A program made the position numbers and the translations under genes. Below are positions 9,141 through 16,872 of a stretch of 64,000 bases of DNA, one piece after another. The notes beneath the pieces were generated by a model. It was not told where the DNA came from. It did not search any database and saw only the letters and a list, made by a program, of their open reading frames with translations. Source of the DNA: Candidatus Enterococcus testudinis (GTDB lineage: Bacteria; Bacillota; Bacilli; Lactobacillales; Enterococcaceae); contig NZ_NGKU01000001.1 of NCBI RefSeq assembly GCF_002140915.1, positions 2,054,738-2,118,737 of the forward strand. The letters are read 5' to 3'. Positions within the stretch are counted from its first letter, which is position 1; every line of letters starts with the position of its first letter.

Positions 9141-10310
9141 ATGCGCGCGATTGGACTGATGTCTGGTACAAGTCTAGATGGCATTGATGCTGCACTTGTG
9201 GATATAAATGGTAGCGGTTTAACTACTACTGCTCATTTGATTGATTTCGTGACTGTTCCCCTAGATGATGCCCTCAAAGAACAGATCAAACTGGCCTGTG
9301 ATCCAAAACAATCGACTGTACCATTGATTTGTCAGTTGAATGTTCGACTCGGACATGCCTTTTTAGGCGCTTGCCGCACTCTGTGTGAGAAAGCCGCTGT
9401 ACCTGTTGCATCGATTGACTTTGTTGCAAGTCACGGGCAAACGATTTGGCATGCGCCCGCTACCGATCCATTGAACAATAGTACATTGCAAATTGGTGAA
9501 CCATCGATCATCGCTTACGGTCTTAAAACAACCGTCGTGGCCGATTTTCGCGTAATGGATATGGCAGCTGGCGGACAAGGTGCGCCATTGGTGCCATTTA
9601 CCGAATATATCTTGTATCAGTCGCAGCAAAAACATCGCCTTTTGCAAAATATTGGCGGAATCGGCAATGTGACCATCTTACCAAAAGCTGGTGAGCTTCA
9701 AGATGTATGGGCTTTTGATACCGGTCCTGGCAATATGATCATTGATCAATTGATGCTCGATCTTTTTAAGCAACCTTATGATTTTTCTGGTCAAACTGCT
9801 GCAAAGGGGAAAATTATTCCAAAGCTTCAACAAGCATTAAGAAATCATCCATTTTTGACCCTTTCCCCGCCGAAAAGTACCGGAAGAGAAGTATTTGGCA
9901 AAGCGTTCACGCAGCGCTTGCTGGCCGAGTATGCAACTGAGAAAGCAGAAGACTTGATTGCCACTGCGACCGATTTCACTGCTTTTTCGATTGCTGACAG
10001 TTACTTGAAGTTCATCTTGCCCGCTATTGGTTCGTCAGATATCGAGGTGATCCTATCCGGAGGCGGCGCCCACAATCACACGCTGCTTCGCATGATTGCA
10101 GCATATTTACCTGATGGGGTAACGCTGCAGACACAAGACGATCTCGGCGGCTCTAGCGATGCCAAAGAAGCAGTTGCATTCGCGATTTTAGGACATGAAA
10201 CACTACAAGGGCATTCCAATAATGCCCCTACAGCAACTGGCGCTGATCGAGGTGTCATTTTAGGCAAAATCATTCCCAATCCTTGGTCGCACACAGCATA
10301 TCAAATTTAG
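9141..10310 (+). CDS. anmK: Anhydro-N-acetylmuramic acid kinase
   Basis: 389 residues. AnmK opens the 1,6-anhydro ring of anhydro-MurNAc and phosphorylates it to MurNAc-6-phosphate for cell-wall recycling. Family signatures are clear: GLMSGTSLDGIDAALVDI at the N-terminus, ASHGQTIWHAP, GGIGNVTIL, FDTGPGNMIID and the C-terminal GGSSDAKEAVAFAIL of the ASKHA kinase fold. The ATG at 9141 follows AGAAAGGAG at ideal spacing; upstream in-frame starts lack this. The PTS EIIC gene starts 12 bases downstream, so the two are probably cotranscribed. The etherase MurQ, needed for the next step, is not in this window. Confidence 0.95.
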   Translation: MRAIGLMSGTSLDGIDAALVDINGSGLTTTAHLIDFVTVPLDDALKEQIKLACDPKQSTVPLICQLNVRLGHAFLGACRTLCEKAAVPVASIDFVASHGQTIWHAPATDPLNNSTLQIGEPSIIAYGLKTTVVADFRVMDMAAGGQGAPLVPFTEYILYQSQQKHRLLQNIGGIGNVTILPKAGELQDVWAFDTGPGNMIIDQLMLDLFKQPYDFSGQTAAKGKIIPKLQQALRNHPFLTLSPPKSTGREVFGKAFTQRLLAEYATEKAEDLIATATDFTAFSIADSYLKFILPAIGSSDIEVILSGGGAHNHTLLRMIAAYLPDGVTLQTQDDLGGSSDAKEAVAFAILGHETLQGHSNNAPTATGADRGVILGKIIPNPWSHTAYQI

Positions 10311-10322
10311 GAGGTTGACTAT

Positions 10323-11618
10323 ATGTTAGACAAATTTACCCAATTTATTGAACAACATTTGGCAGGTCCCATGGAATTTCTTGGCAATCAACGTCATTTG
10401 CGGGCTGTCCGCGATGGGATCGTTTCAACATTGCCATTGATTATCGTCAGTTCATTTTTTATGATTTTGGCATTTCCGCCTTTGCCGCAAGACTGGGGCA
10501 TTTATCAGTTTCTATCCAGTAATGCCACAACGATTTTGCTGCCTTACCGGATGACGATGTATATTATGAGTTTGTACGCCGCATTTGGGATTGGCTATAG
10601 TTTGTCCCGTTCATACAAACTTGATGGCTTATCTGGCGGTATCTTGGCCACAACAGCTTTCTTACTGACTTTTACCCCGGTAAATATTCCTGCTGAAGCA
10701 TTGGATGCAGCTGGAACAGCCGGATTTGTGCTGCCAATGGCCAATTTAGGTAGTGCGGGGATGTTCGTGGCAATCATCACGTCAATTCTGGCTGTTGAGA
10801 TTTATCGCATCACAGATCGTTCGAAGTTCAAAATCACGATGCCTGCACAAGTGCCTCCAGCAGTCGCTCGTTCCTTTGAAGCCTTGACTCCGACATTGGT
10901 AATTATCTTGGGGATGGGTGCTATCACGTATTATGTTGGCTTTGATTGGCACACCATCGTAGCAAAAGTTGTTGACCCATTGGTAAGCGCTGCTGACAGC
11001 CTGCCAAGTGTCTTATTGATCACATTCTTGACGACCTTCTTCTGGTCATTTGGGATCCATGGTGCATCGATCGTCGGTTCGTTGGCAAGACCTCTTTGGT
11101 TGCAACTTCTAGAAGGAAATACAACGGCAATGGCTTCCGGCGATATCATTCCAAATATCGCAGCAGAACCATTTTATCAATGGTTTATCTGGATCGGCGG
11201 CGCTGGCTCAACGATCGGCCTTGCCATTTTACTGGCTTTTCGTACAAAATCAGAATTTGGCTCTAAATTAGGCAAAACGGCTTTACTGCCAGCGATTTTC
11301 AACATCAATGAACCGCTGATTTTTGGTACACCGATTGTCTTGAATCCTATATTGATTCCTCCATTCATCCTTGCACCATTAGTGAACGGGATCATCGCTT
11401 GGGTCGCCACCTCGATCGGCTTGGTCAACAAAGTGACGGTCAATGCCCCTTGGACATTGCCTGGCCCAATTGGCGCTTTCTTAGCAACAGGCGGTGATTG
11501 GCGAGCAATCGTCTTGAATGTAGTGCTGATCATATTGTCTGTCTTGATCTATTATCCATTCGTCAAAATCTATGACAAAAATGAGTTAGAAAAAGAACAA
11601 CAACCAGTAAGTGAATAA
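10323..11618 (+). CDS. PTS EIIC permease, lactose/cellobiose family
   Basis: A 431-residue integral membrane protein with about ten hydrophobic segments. The N-terminus (FIEQHLAGPMEFLGNQRHLRAVRDG) and the central FNINEPLIFGTPIVLNP are hallmarks of the CelB-type EIIC family for beta-glucosides, chitobiose and related disaccharides. It has no EIIA or EIIB domain and no such genes lie nearby, so it must borrow them. The start follows AGGAGG. Its position behind anmK suggests transport of a cell-wall sugar, but the known MurNAc transporter MurP belongs to another PTS family, so the substrate is open. Confidence 0.9.
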   Translation: MLDKFTQFIEQHLAGPMEFLGNQRHLRAVRDGIVSTLPLIIVSSFFMILAFPPLPQDWGIYQFLSSNATTILLPYRMTMYIMSLYAAFGIGYSLSRSYKLDGLSGGILATTAFLLTFTPVNIPAEALDAAGTAGFVLPMANLGSAGMFVAIITSILAVEIYRITDRSKFKITMPAQVPPAVARSFEALTPTLVIILGMGAITYYVGFDWHTIVAKVVDPLVSAADSLPSVLLITFLTTFFWSFGIHGASIVGSLARPLWLQLLEGNTTAMASGDIIPNIAAEPFYQWFIWIGGAGSTIGLAILLAFRTKSEFGSKLGKTALLPAIFNINEPLIFGTPIVLNPILIPPFILAPLVNGIIAWVATSIGLVNKVTVNAPWTLPGPIGAFLATGGDWRAIVLNVVLIILSVLIYYPFVKIYDKNELEKEQQPVSE

Positions 11619-11662
11619 TCCATTTCCTCACAATGTCTGCTATCAAACGAGGGTGCAATACC

Positions 11663-11695
11663 TAAAAAAGACCATTCCGCGGAATGGTCTTTTTG
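11663..11695. terminator. Bidirectional terminator between EIIC and plsC genes
   Basis: AAAAAGACCATTCCG and its exact complement form a palindrome centred on CCGCGG at 11677-11682, with A-run and T-run flanks. It lies between convergent genes. Confidence 0.9.
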
Positions 11696-11698
11696 GCG

Positions 11699-12334
11699 TT
11701 AATCTTCTTTTTTTGTTTCATCTATTTCATAGACAAATGTTGGGTCAATGGCTTGATCTAATTGATTGAAGGCGCTTTGGATACGGCGCTCGACTTCGGC
11801 TAATCCTTCTTTGTCCATTTTTTTGATGTCACTGACATCAATTGGTTCTCCAAAACGTACAGTCACTCGCTTGCGTTTGAATAAATCTTTTAATGTCAGT
11901 GGTCCTTGATATACTGAAGGGACGATACGGACTTTTGCCATTTTGGCAATCAGTGACATGCCCCCTTTTAATGCTGTTGCATGTCTGGTTCCGCTCGGAA
12001 ACATAATCAAACTCAAATCAGTATCTTTCAAAATCTTGACGGGGGTCTTGACCGCACTTGGACCCGGTTTGTCTCTTTTGACCGGAAAAGCATTGGCATG
12101 GATCAAGATAAACCGCAAAATCGGATTCTTGAACAATTCTTCTTTGGCCATAAAACTGAATTTCTTTGGACTGGCTGCTACTGCTAAATACAATGGATCC
12201 CACCATGTTCGATGCGGTGCAACCAAGATATAGTTTTCATCTTTGGGTAATACTTCTTTATTCTGATAGCGGGCATTGCCGTTGATCAAGAAAAGAACGA
12301 CCCGCACGACACCACGCATAAATCTAAAAAACAT
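11699..12334 (-). CDS. plsC: 1-acyl-sn-glycerol-3-phosphate acyltransferase
   Basis: 211 residues. PlsC adds the second acyl chain to lysophosphatidate at the membrane, making phosphatidate. The HX4D catalytic motif is HRTWWD, and the substrate-binding block is FPSGTRHATALKGG. An N-terminal hydrophobic stretch (GVVRVVLFLING) anchors it. Two ATGs are possible: the one at 12334 is 8 bases from AAAGGA, while the one at 12340 is only 2 bases away, so 12334 is preferred. A single gene, divergent from trmN6. PlsY, which makes the lysophosphatidate substrate, is also encoded in this window. Confidence 0.92.
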   Translation of the reverse strand: MFFRFMRGVVRVVLFLINGNARYQNKEVLPKDENYILVAPHRTWWDPLYLAVAASPKKFSFMAKEELFKNPILRFILIHANAFPVKRDKPGPSAVKTPVKILKDTDLSLIMFPSGTRHATALKGGMSLIAKMAKVRIVPSVYQGPLTLKDLFKRKRVTVRFGEPIDVSDIKKMDKEGLAEVERRIQSAFNQLDQAIDPTFVYEIDETKKED

Positions 12335-12480
12335 ACTCATTGTCCTTTCTTTCTTCCTCTTATCAGTATCCTAAAAAAATGATGAAATGACAAGTATTTT
12401 TTCCTTTCTTCACAGAACATTCAACAACGACCTCACAAGGTGAAGGAACCGATACACTTCTAGTATCCATTACAGGAATT

Positions 12481-12489
12481 TGCTATAAT
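12481..12489 (+). promoter_or_regulatory. Extended -10 promoter upstream of trmN6
   Basis: TGCTATAAT, a perfect TATAAT with the TGn extension. The -35 position (12461-12466, TAGTAT) is weak. Transcription would start near 12496, leaving about 120 bases of leader before trmN6. Confidence 0.6.
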
Positions 12490-12493
12490 AAGA

Positions 12494-12588
12494 GCGCAAC
12501 GCAGACTGCGTGATCTTGCATTGAAAGAGTCATCAGATGCGTTGATCCGCTTTACTGTATAAGGCTCGTTTGATACTGGCCTTTTTTA
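12494..12588 (+). ncRNA. Possible structured leader or small RNA before trmN6
   Basis: CAACGCA (12497-12503) is complementary to TGCGTTG (12538-12544), extended by GCG/CGC across a small bulge. The same left arm can instead pair locally with TGCGT (ACGCA-GAC-TGCGT). GACT/AGTC pairs inside. A weak hairpin AAGGC/GCCTT (12561-12583) with a T-run follows. The competing pairings plus terminator look like an attenuator or a short RNA. I do not recognise the family. Confidence 0.4.
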
Positions 12589-12618
12589 CTGAATCAAGTG
12601 TAGAACAGGAGTCTTGAC

Positions 12619-13353
12619 ATGTTACAACCCAACGAACGTATCGACCAATTATATGCAGACGATATCCAAATCATCCAAAGCCGTGATGTGTTTTCATTTT
12701 CATTAGATGCTGTTTTATTGGCGAATTTCCCCACGATTCCAAAACGGGGATTGATTGTTGACTTGTGTGCGGGGAATGGAGCTGTCGGCCTTTTTTTAAG
12801 TCGAAAAACCAGTGCCCACATCATTCAAATCGAACTGCAAGCACGTTTAGCCGATATGGCACAACGGAGCATCGCCTTAAATAAACTCGAGGACCAAATC
12901 ACCGTTTACCCCATCGACTTGAAGAAGATGTTTGAACAAATCAAACCAGATTCCGTTGATTTGTTGGTGTGCAATCCGCCTTATTTCAAAAATCTGCCCA
13001 CTGCCGTCAAAAATCCAAATCCCTATTTAGCGATTGCCAGACATGAAATCACGACTGATTTAGACGAAGTCGTTGCTACGGCAAGTAAAGCGTTAAAAAT
13101 GAATGGTCGTTTTGCAATGGTACATCGCCCGGATCGTTTCTTAGAAATTCTTGATTGCATGCGGCAACATCGCATCGCGCCGAAACGGGTACGATTCGTT
13201 TATCCAAAAGCTGGCAAAGAAGCCAATATCTTACTGATTGAAGGGATCAAAGATGGCAAAGCAGAAGGCTTCAAAATTGATCCCCCCCTCGTGACTTACG
13301 ACGAAGCAGGGCAATACTTGGCAGAAGTGCGAGGCATGTTATATGGCAGCTGA
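12619..13353 (+). CDS. trmN6: tRNA1(Val) (adenine(37)-N6)-methyltransferase, YabB-like
   Basis: 244 residues with a Rossmann-fold SAM-dependent methyltransferase domain. The SAM-binding motif is DLCAGNGAVGLFLS and the N6-adenine catalytic motif is CNPPYF. These and the gene pairing with a YazA homologue match Bacillus YabB and E. coli TrmN6, which methylate A37 of tRNA-Val. The start ATG follows ACAGGAGTCTTGAC. The 3' end overlaps the next gene by 11 bases. Confidence 0.88.
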   Translation: MLQPNERIDQLYADDIQIIQSRDVFSFSLDAVLLANFPTIPKRGLIVDLCAGNGAVGLFLSRKTSAHIIQIELQARLADMAQRSIALNKLEDQITVYPIDLKKMFEQIKPDSVDLLVCNPPYFKNLPTAVKNPNPYLAIARHEITTDLDEVVATASKALKMNGRFAMVHRPDRFLEILDCMRQHRIAPKRVRFVYPKAGKEANILLIEGIKDGKAEGFKIDPPLVTYDEAGQYLAEVRGMLYGS

Positions 13354-13642
13354 TCAACATTATTTCTATGTATTGCGCTGCCGCGATCAGACCTTTTACG
13401 GCGGCTATACAACGGACCTGAGCCGACGGGAAAAAGAGCACAACCTAGGAATCGGTGCCAAGTATACCCGACCTGCCAGCCGCCGGCCCTTGCACATGAT
13501 CCATGCAGAAGCCTTCTCTACTAGAAGTGAGGCCACTAAAGCCGAAGCCGCCTTCAAAAAATTACCAAGAAGAGAAAAAGAACGCTATCTGATGCAACAG
13601 CAAGAAGGAAATGTCCTTCGTCATCTATCATCAAAGCAATAA
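13343..13642 (+). CDS. GIY-YIG nuclease-like protein, UPF0213/YazA family
   Basis: A 99-residue single-domain GIY-YIG protein. The GIY and YIG elements appear as YFYVL and YGGYT, with Arg in DLSRREKEHN and the conserved GAKYTRPASRRPL and E-A-KKL blocks. The family (YazA/YhbQ) is widespread and its cellular role is uncertain; some members cut DNA or RNA. The start lies inside the end of trmN6, so translation is coupled. The same pair occurs next to each other in Bacillus (yabB-yazA). Confidence 0.88.
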   Translation: MAADQHYFYVLRCRDQTFYGGYTTDLSRREKEHNLGIGAKYTRPASRRPLHMIHAEAFSTRSEATKAEAAFKKLPRREKERYLMQQQEGNVLRHLSSKQ

Positions 13643-13660
13643 AATAAGGGGTGGATCATC

Positions 13661-15841
13661 ATGAAAAAACTGTCAGTAGGAATCGGGTTGGTATGCCTGC
13701 TGTTGGGCACCAATGGCATCGCCAATGCACAAGCCGCACAGCAAACAGCAAGCACTATTGCGCAAACAGAAACAAATGATACAGTATCGTCGTCCATAGA
13801 AACAACGATGACAACAAGCACTACTAGTGAATCCCGCTCGTCCAGTCAAGAAACCGGCAGTAGTTCAGAGACACCACACATCTCCTCTAGTGAAGCAGCA
13901 GCAGATTCGGCAGAAACGGCAACCACGCCACCTGAAGTGATGCAGCGCTCGTCCCTTGCCTATGGCTATGCCACCGTCATAGTTAAACAGGCTTCCTTAT
14001 ACGATGCAGAAGCAAACGTGATTGCTACAGATTTGTCAGCACTTTATCAGCAGACCTACCAAATCCAGTCAACGATTGAAATCTCAGGGCAATTGGTCTA
14101 TGGCTTATGGTCCAATCAGCAAGTGTTTATCGGTTATCTGGCGGAAAATGCAATCACACGATCTGATCAGCCCCTGGGCGGTGCCATATCAGCAAACACG
14201 TTTGGCATGCTCATGACAAACAGTATTCTTTATCGAGATCAAACTTTGTCTCGAACCGCGGATATATCAGCCTACCTCAATAAAACACTACATGTCGCAG
14301 AAGTTTTTCACCACTATGATGGATCAACTTATTCTGCATTGTCTGATCAAAACCAGACTGTCATTGGCTATGTTCGTCAAGACCAATTGCAAGCCGTCAA
14401 TGGTGTCCAAGGCCTGTATCAGCCATATGGCAGCTATGTCACGATCACGAAGAACGACCTCATCCTTTTCCAAAATTTCAATTGGGACAAAAAAAATACC
14501 ACTCAAACATTGGTGGGCAAAACTTATTTAGCAAAAGGGAAATATGCGCATTTCAATGGAACCACCTATCTCTCCTTGTATGATAGCAAAAATAAATGGA
14601 TAGGCTATATCCCACAATCGGGAACCAAAGTCGTCCAAGCAGCCCAAGGCAATTACCAGTCCTATCAGAAATATGTGACGATTACAGGCAAAAACTATGA
14701 TCTCTGGCAAAATTTTTCGTGGAAATCTAAACAGAAATCAAAAAATCTAATTGGCCAAACGGTTTATGCCAAAGGCAGATATCAGCATTTTAACGGCAGT
14801 ATTTACCTTTCTCTCTATGACAAAAGTAATCGCTGGCTTGGTTACCTTAACCAAACAGCTGTTGCTGTGGCCTCTGGCAAACAAGGGGTCTATCAATCCT
14901 ATGGCAAAACTGTCACAGTCACTAAAGATTATTCTCTTTGGCAAAATTTTGGCTGGCAGAAGAAAAGCAACGGCCAACAATACTACAATCAATTGCTGAC
15001 TGCCCGTGGGAAATACCAGCACTTCAATGGAAGCACCTATCTTTCTCTATATACCGCCAAAGGAAAATGGGTTGGCTATATCAATCAAAATGGTGTCAAG
15101 CTAGCTAACACGCAGAAAGAAAAAATGAAGAACGTTCAAAAACTCTTGAACAGCACTTATAAGAATAACAATATGAGTATTTATGTCATGAGTTTGGTGG
15201 ATAGTGAAACGGCCAGTCGCAACAGCACGATGCGCATTCATCCTGCTTCAACAGGAAAGTTGCCAGCTCTGTATTATACGCAAAAAATGATCCTAGAGAA
15301 AAAACTAGACGCGAACAAAAAATATACTTACAAAGATGCCATCAATCAAATGCCATATTCTTATATGCGTGGCGGCGCAGGCATTCTACAAGGTAAATCC
15401 TTTGGTCAGCAATTTAGCTTAAAACAGATCCAAGCCATGACTGCCAAATATTCCGACAATCAAGGGGCCAATTTCTTAGGCTATTATGGCGCCAATCAAT
15501 ACGACAGCAAAATGAGAAATGAGATCAGCCGAATCATCGGAAGAACCTGGACCGGTCCATTCACAATCAACGCCAAAGAAAATGCGTTATTGATGCAAGC
15601 TATTTATAATCAAGGGGGCCAGTTGATCAACGATCTATCGAACACTGTCTATGACAATCAACGGATCGCCAAATATCTCCCCGTCAAAGTGGCGCATAAA
15701 ATAGGCGATTTGACCAGTGTTGCCCATGATATTGCGATCATTTATACAGATCAACCCTACGTATTATCCGTTATGACTCGTAATACCTCTTATGAAACAA
15801 TTGCGAAGCTGTCAAAACAAATTTATGACATCATGAAATAA
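13661..15841 (+). CDS. Secreted serine hydrolase (class A beta-lactamase fold) with GW-like repeats
   Basis: 726 residues. A signal peptide (MKKLSVGIGLVCLLLG..., cleavage near ANAQA) is followed by a Ser/Thr-rich linker to about residue 90. Five repeats of 75-80 residues follow; units three to five (about 248-326, 327-405, 406-482) are nearly alike, each with an LWQNF-like and a YxHFNGSTYLSLY...GYI block, as in GW/SH3-like wall-binding modules. The C-terminal catalytic domain has S530-x-x-K533 (HPASTGK), S598-D-N and K680-I-G, the three active-site motifs of serine beta-lactamases and penicillin-binding proteins. There is no LPXTG or C-terminal anchor, so attachment is probably through the repeats. 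The substrate is unknown. The gene lies 18 bases behind yazA with no terminator between. Confidence 0.85.
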   Translation: MKKLSVGIGLVCLLLGTNGIANAQAAQQTASTIAQTETNDTVSSSIETTMTTSTTSESRSSSQETGSSSETPHISSSEAAADSAETATTPPEVMQRSSLAYGYATVIVKQASLYDAEANVIATDLSALYQQTYQIQSTIEISGQLVYGLWSNQQVFIGYLAENAITRSDQPLGGAISANTFGMLMTNSILYRDQTLSRTADISAYLNKTLHVAEVFHHYDGSTYSALSDQNQTVIGYVRQDQLQAVNGVQGLYQPYGSYVTITKNDLILFQNFNWDKKNTTQTLVGKTYLAKGKYAHFNGTTYLSLYDSKNKWIGYIPQSGTKVVQAAQGNYQSYQKYVTITGKNYDLWQNFSWKSKQKSKNLIGQTVYAKGRYQHFNGSIYLSLYDKSNRWLGYLNQTAVAVASGKQGVYQSYGKTVTVTKDYSLWQNFGWQKKSNGQQYYNQLLTARGKYQHFNGSTYLSLYTAKGKWVGYINQNGVKLANTQKEKMKNVQKLLNSTYKNNNMSIYVMSLVDSETASRNSTMRIHPASTGKLPALYYTQKMILEKKLDANKKYTYKDAINQMPYSYMRGGAGILQGKSFGQQFSLKQIQAMTAKYSDNQGANFLGYYGANQYDSKMRNEISRIIGRTWTGPFTINAKENALLMQAIYNQGGQLINDLSNTVYDNQRIAKYLPVKVAHKIGDLTSVAHDIAIIYTDQPYVLSVMTRNTSYETIAKLSKQIYDIMK
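14402..15107 (+). repeat. Three tandem GW-like coding repeats
   Basis: Three consecutive units of about 235 bases (starting near 14402, 14639 and 14876) encode nearly alike modules. They are conserved more strongly in protein than in DNA, so they are old duplications rather than recent copies. Confidence 0.7.
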
Positions 15842-15843
15842 AC

Positions 15844-15887
15844 TAAAAAAAAGAGAGCTGCCGTAAACACGGTCTGCTCTCTACTTT
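15844..15887 (-). terminator. Terminator for the membrane-protein gene (minus), possibly shared
   Basis: AGAGAGC (15852-15858) pairs with GCTCTCT (15876-15882), with an inner CCGT/ACGG. On the minus strand the stem is followed by eight T; on the plus strand the T-run is short, so termination of the serine hydrolase transcript may be partial. Confidence 0.75.
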
Positions 15888-15890
15888 TCG

Positions 15891-16583
15891 TTACTCTTCA
15901 TTCTTCTGTGGCAATGCCCAAACCGACTGGCTTTTGCCAAATTCTTGGGGTATAACTGAATCGATTGGTTCAAAGCGTTTCTCTGCTTGAGATTCAGGAA
16001 TCTGGATCTCTTCAAGATAGTTATTGGTCTCAGTCAGAAAGCCAATCTTTGAGTAAGAAGTATCCGCAAGATGGTATTGGACTCCTTTTAATAAGGCCTC
16101 ATCTTCTGCCACAAATGTTGGGGACATACGTGCATAATACACTTGCTCACCAACTTTAAAATAGACAGACTCATGCGCGAAGCCTAAAAATGTGATGGAC
16201 TGCGAGACTGGTTCTGATTGATAGATGCCAAATGATTCAATCGTTTCTTTCATTTGAATCCGTTGATAGACCGCCATGGTGTCACGATCATAGTATTTAT
16301 AGCCAGCAAACCGTTTTTCGCGGTCTCGAATACTTGGTGTTACTTGTCTATTGAGGGCTTTAAAGTCATGATAAAAGTGATCTCCTGTTAAATAGCCAAC
16401 CCCACATACAAGTATCAAAGCAATAAGGACAGCAATTGCCTTAGGATGACGATTTTCTTGATATAACAATACGATCATTAAACCCAAGATTGCAATCAAT
16501 CCCACTACGATCACTATTGGAACAATCGTATAATAAAAATATTCGCTTTGCTGCCACCGCTCCGCACTAATCATGCCAATCAT
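15891..16583 (-). CDS. Unrecognised membrane protein with two transmembrane segments
   Basis: 230 residues with two adjacent membrane helices near the N-terminus (IVPIVIVVGLIAILGLMIVLL and AIAVLIALILVCGVGYL), followed by a soluble domain of about 150 residues rich in Tyr, Glu and Gln. A short N-terminus and a long soluble tail suggest a membrane-anchored sensor or wall-facing protein, but I recognise no domain. The start ATG at 16583 follows AAGGAGG; upstream in-frame codons lack such a site. The gene is alone on its strand, between convergent and divergent neighbours. Confidence 0.6.
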   Translation of the reverse strand: MIGMISAERWQQSEYFYYTIVPIVIVVGLIAILGLMIVLLYQENRHPKAIAVLIALILVCGVGYLTGDHFYHDFKALNRQVTPSIRDREKRFAGYKYYDRDTMAVYQRIQMKETIESFGIYQSEPVSQSITFLGFAHESVYFKVGEQVYYARMSPTFVAEDEALLKGVQYHLADTSYSKIGFLTETNNYLEEIQIPESQAEKRFEPIDSVIPQEFGKSQSVWALPQKNEE

Positions 16584-16683
16584 GAGATGCCTCCTTGTTC
16601 TATTCATTTGATAGTATAATTTTACCATAACGAATCAAAAAATATAAGAACGAATCCAACACCTTGTGGGACTGACTGCATGA

Positions 16684-16712
16684 TTGACAAGCTCATCAAT
16701 TTGATAGATAAT
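16684..16712 (+). promoter_or_regulatory. Promoter of the fluoride riboswitch-CLC unit
   Basis: Perfect -35 TTGACA (16684-16689), 17-base spacer, -10 GATAAT (16707-16712). Transcription would start near 16719, just before the aptamer. Confidence 0.75.
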
Positions 16713-16724
16713 AGTCCTCGACAA

Positions 16725-16784
16725 AGGAAATGAATGTCTTCCTCAGTTTTGACTGAAACCGCAAATTTGCTAATGACTTCTACC
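16725..16784 (+). promoter_or_regulatory. Fluoride riboswitch (crcB motif) aptamer
   Basis: The layout matches the crcB-motif aptamer. P1 is AGGAA (16725-16729) with TTCCT (16739-16743), enclosing the ATGA... loop. AAACCGC precedes the short P3 hairpin (16761-16770), then the conserved TAATGACTTCTAC. Loop bases GAA-T-GTC (16732-16738) can pair with GACTTC (16775-16780) with one bulged base, the diagnostic pseudoknot. A CAGT...ACTG hairpin is inserted between P1 and P3. A terminator overlaps its 3' part and the downstream gene is a CLC-F type transporter. Confidence 0.85.
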
Positions 16785-16820
16785 ACTTATTTTTTGGTGC
16801 GTAGTAGTCATTATTTTTTT
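16772..16820 (+). terminator. Expression-platform terminator of the fluoride riboswitch
   Basis: AATGACT (16772-16778) pairs with AGTCATT (16806-16812), continued inward by CTAC/GTAG and CAC/GTG, then ATTTTTTT. Its left arm is the aptamer's pseudoknot segment, so fluoride binding would block terminator formation and let the transporter gene be transcribed. Confidence 0.85.
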
Positions 16821-16872
16821 GCAAAGACATCGTTTATCAACAAAAAATTGCGCATGGAAGGTTTGACGTATA

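Noticed and set aside
9141-11618. Reading the EIIC gene as a MurNAc transporter (murP)
   Set aside because: Its sequence belongs to the lactose/cellobiose EIIC family and lacks the EIIB domain fused in MurP; only its position suggests a wall sugar.
14402-15107. The GW-like repeats as a CRISPR or non-coding tandem array
   Set aside because: The units keep one reading frame, have a period near 237 bases and are more alike in protein than in DNA.
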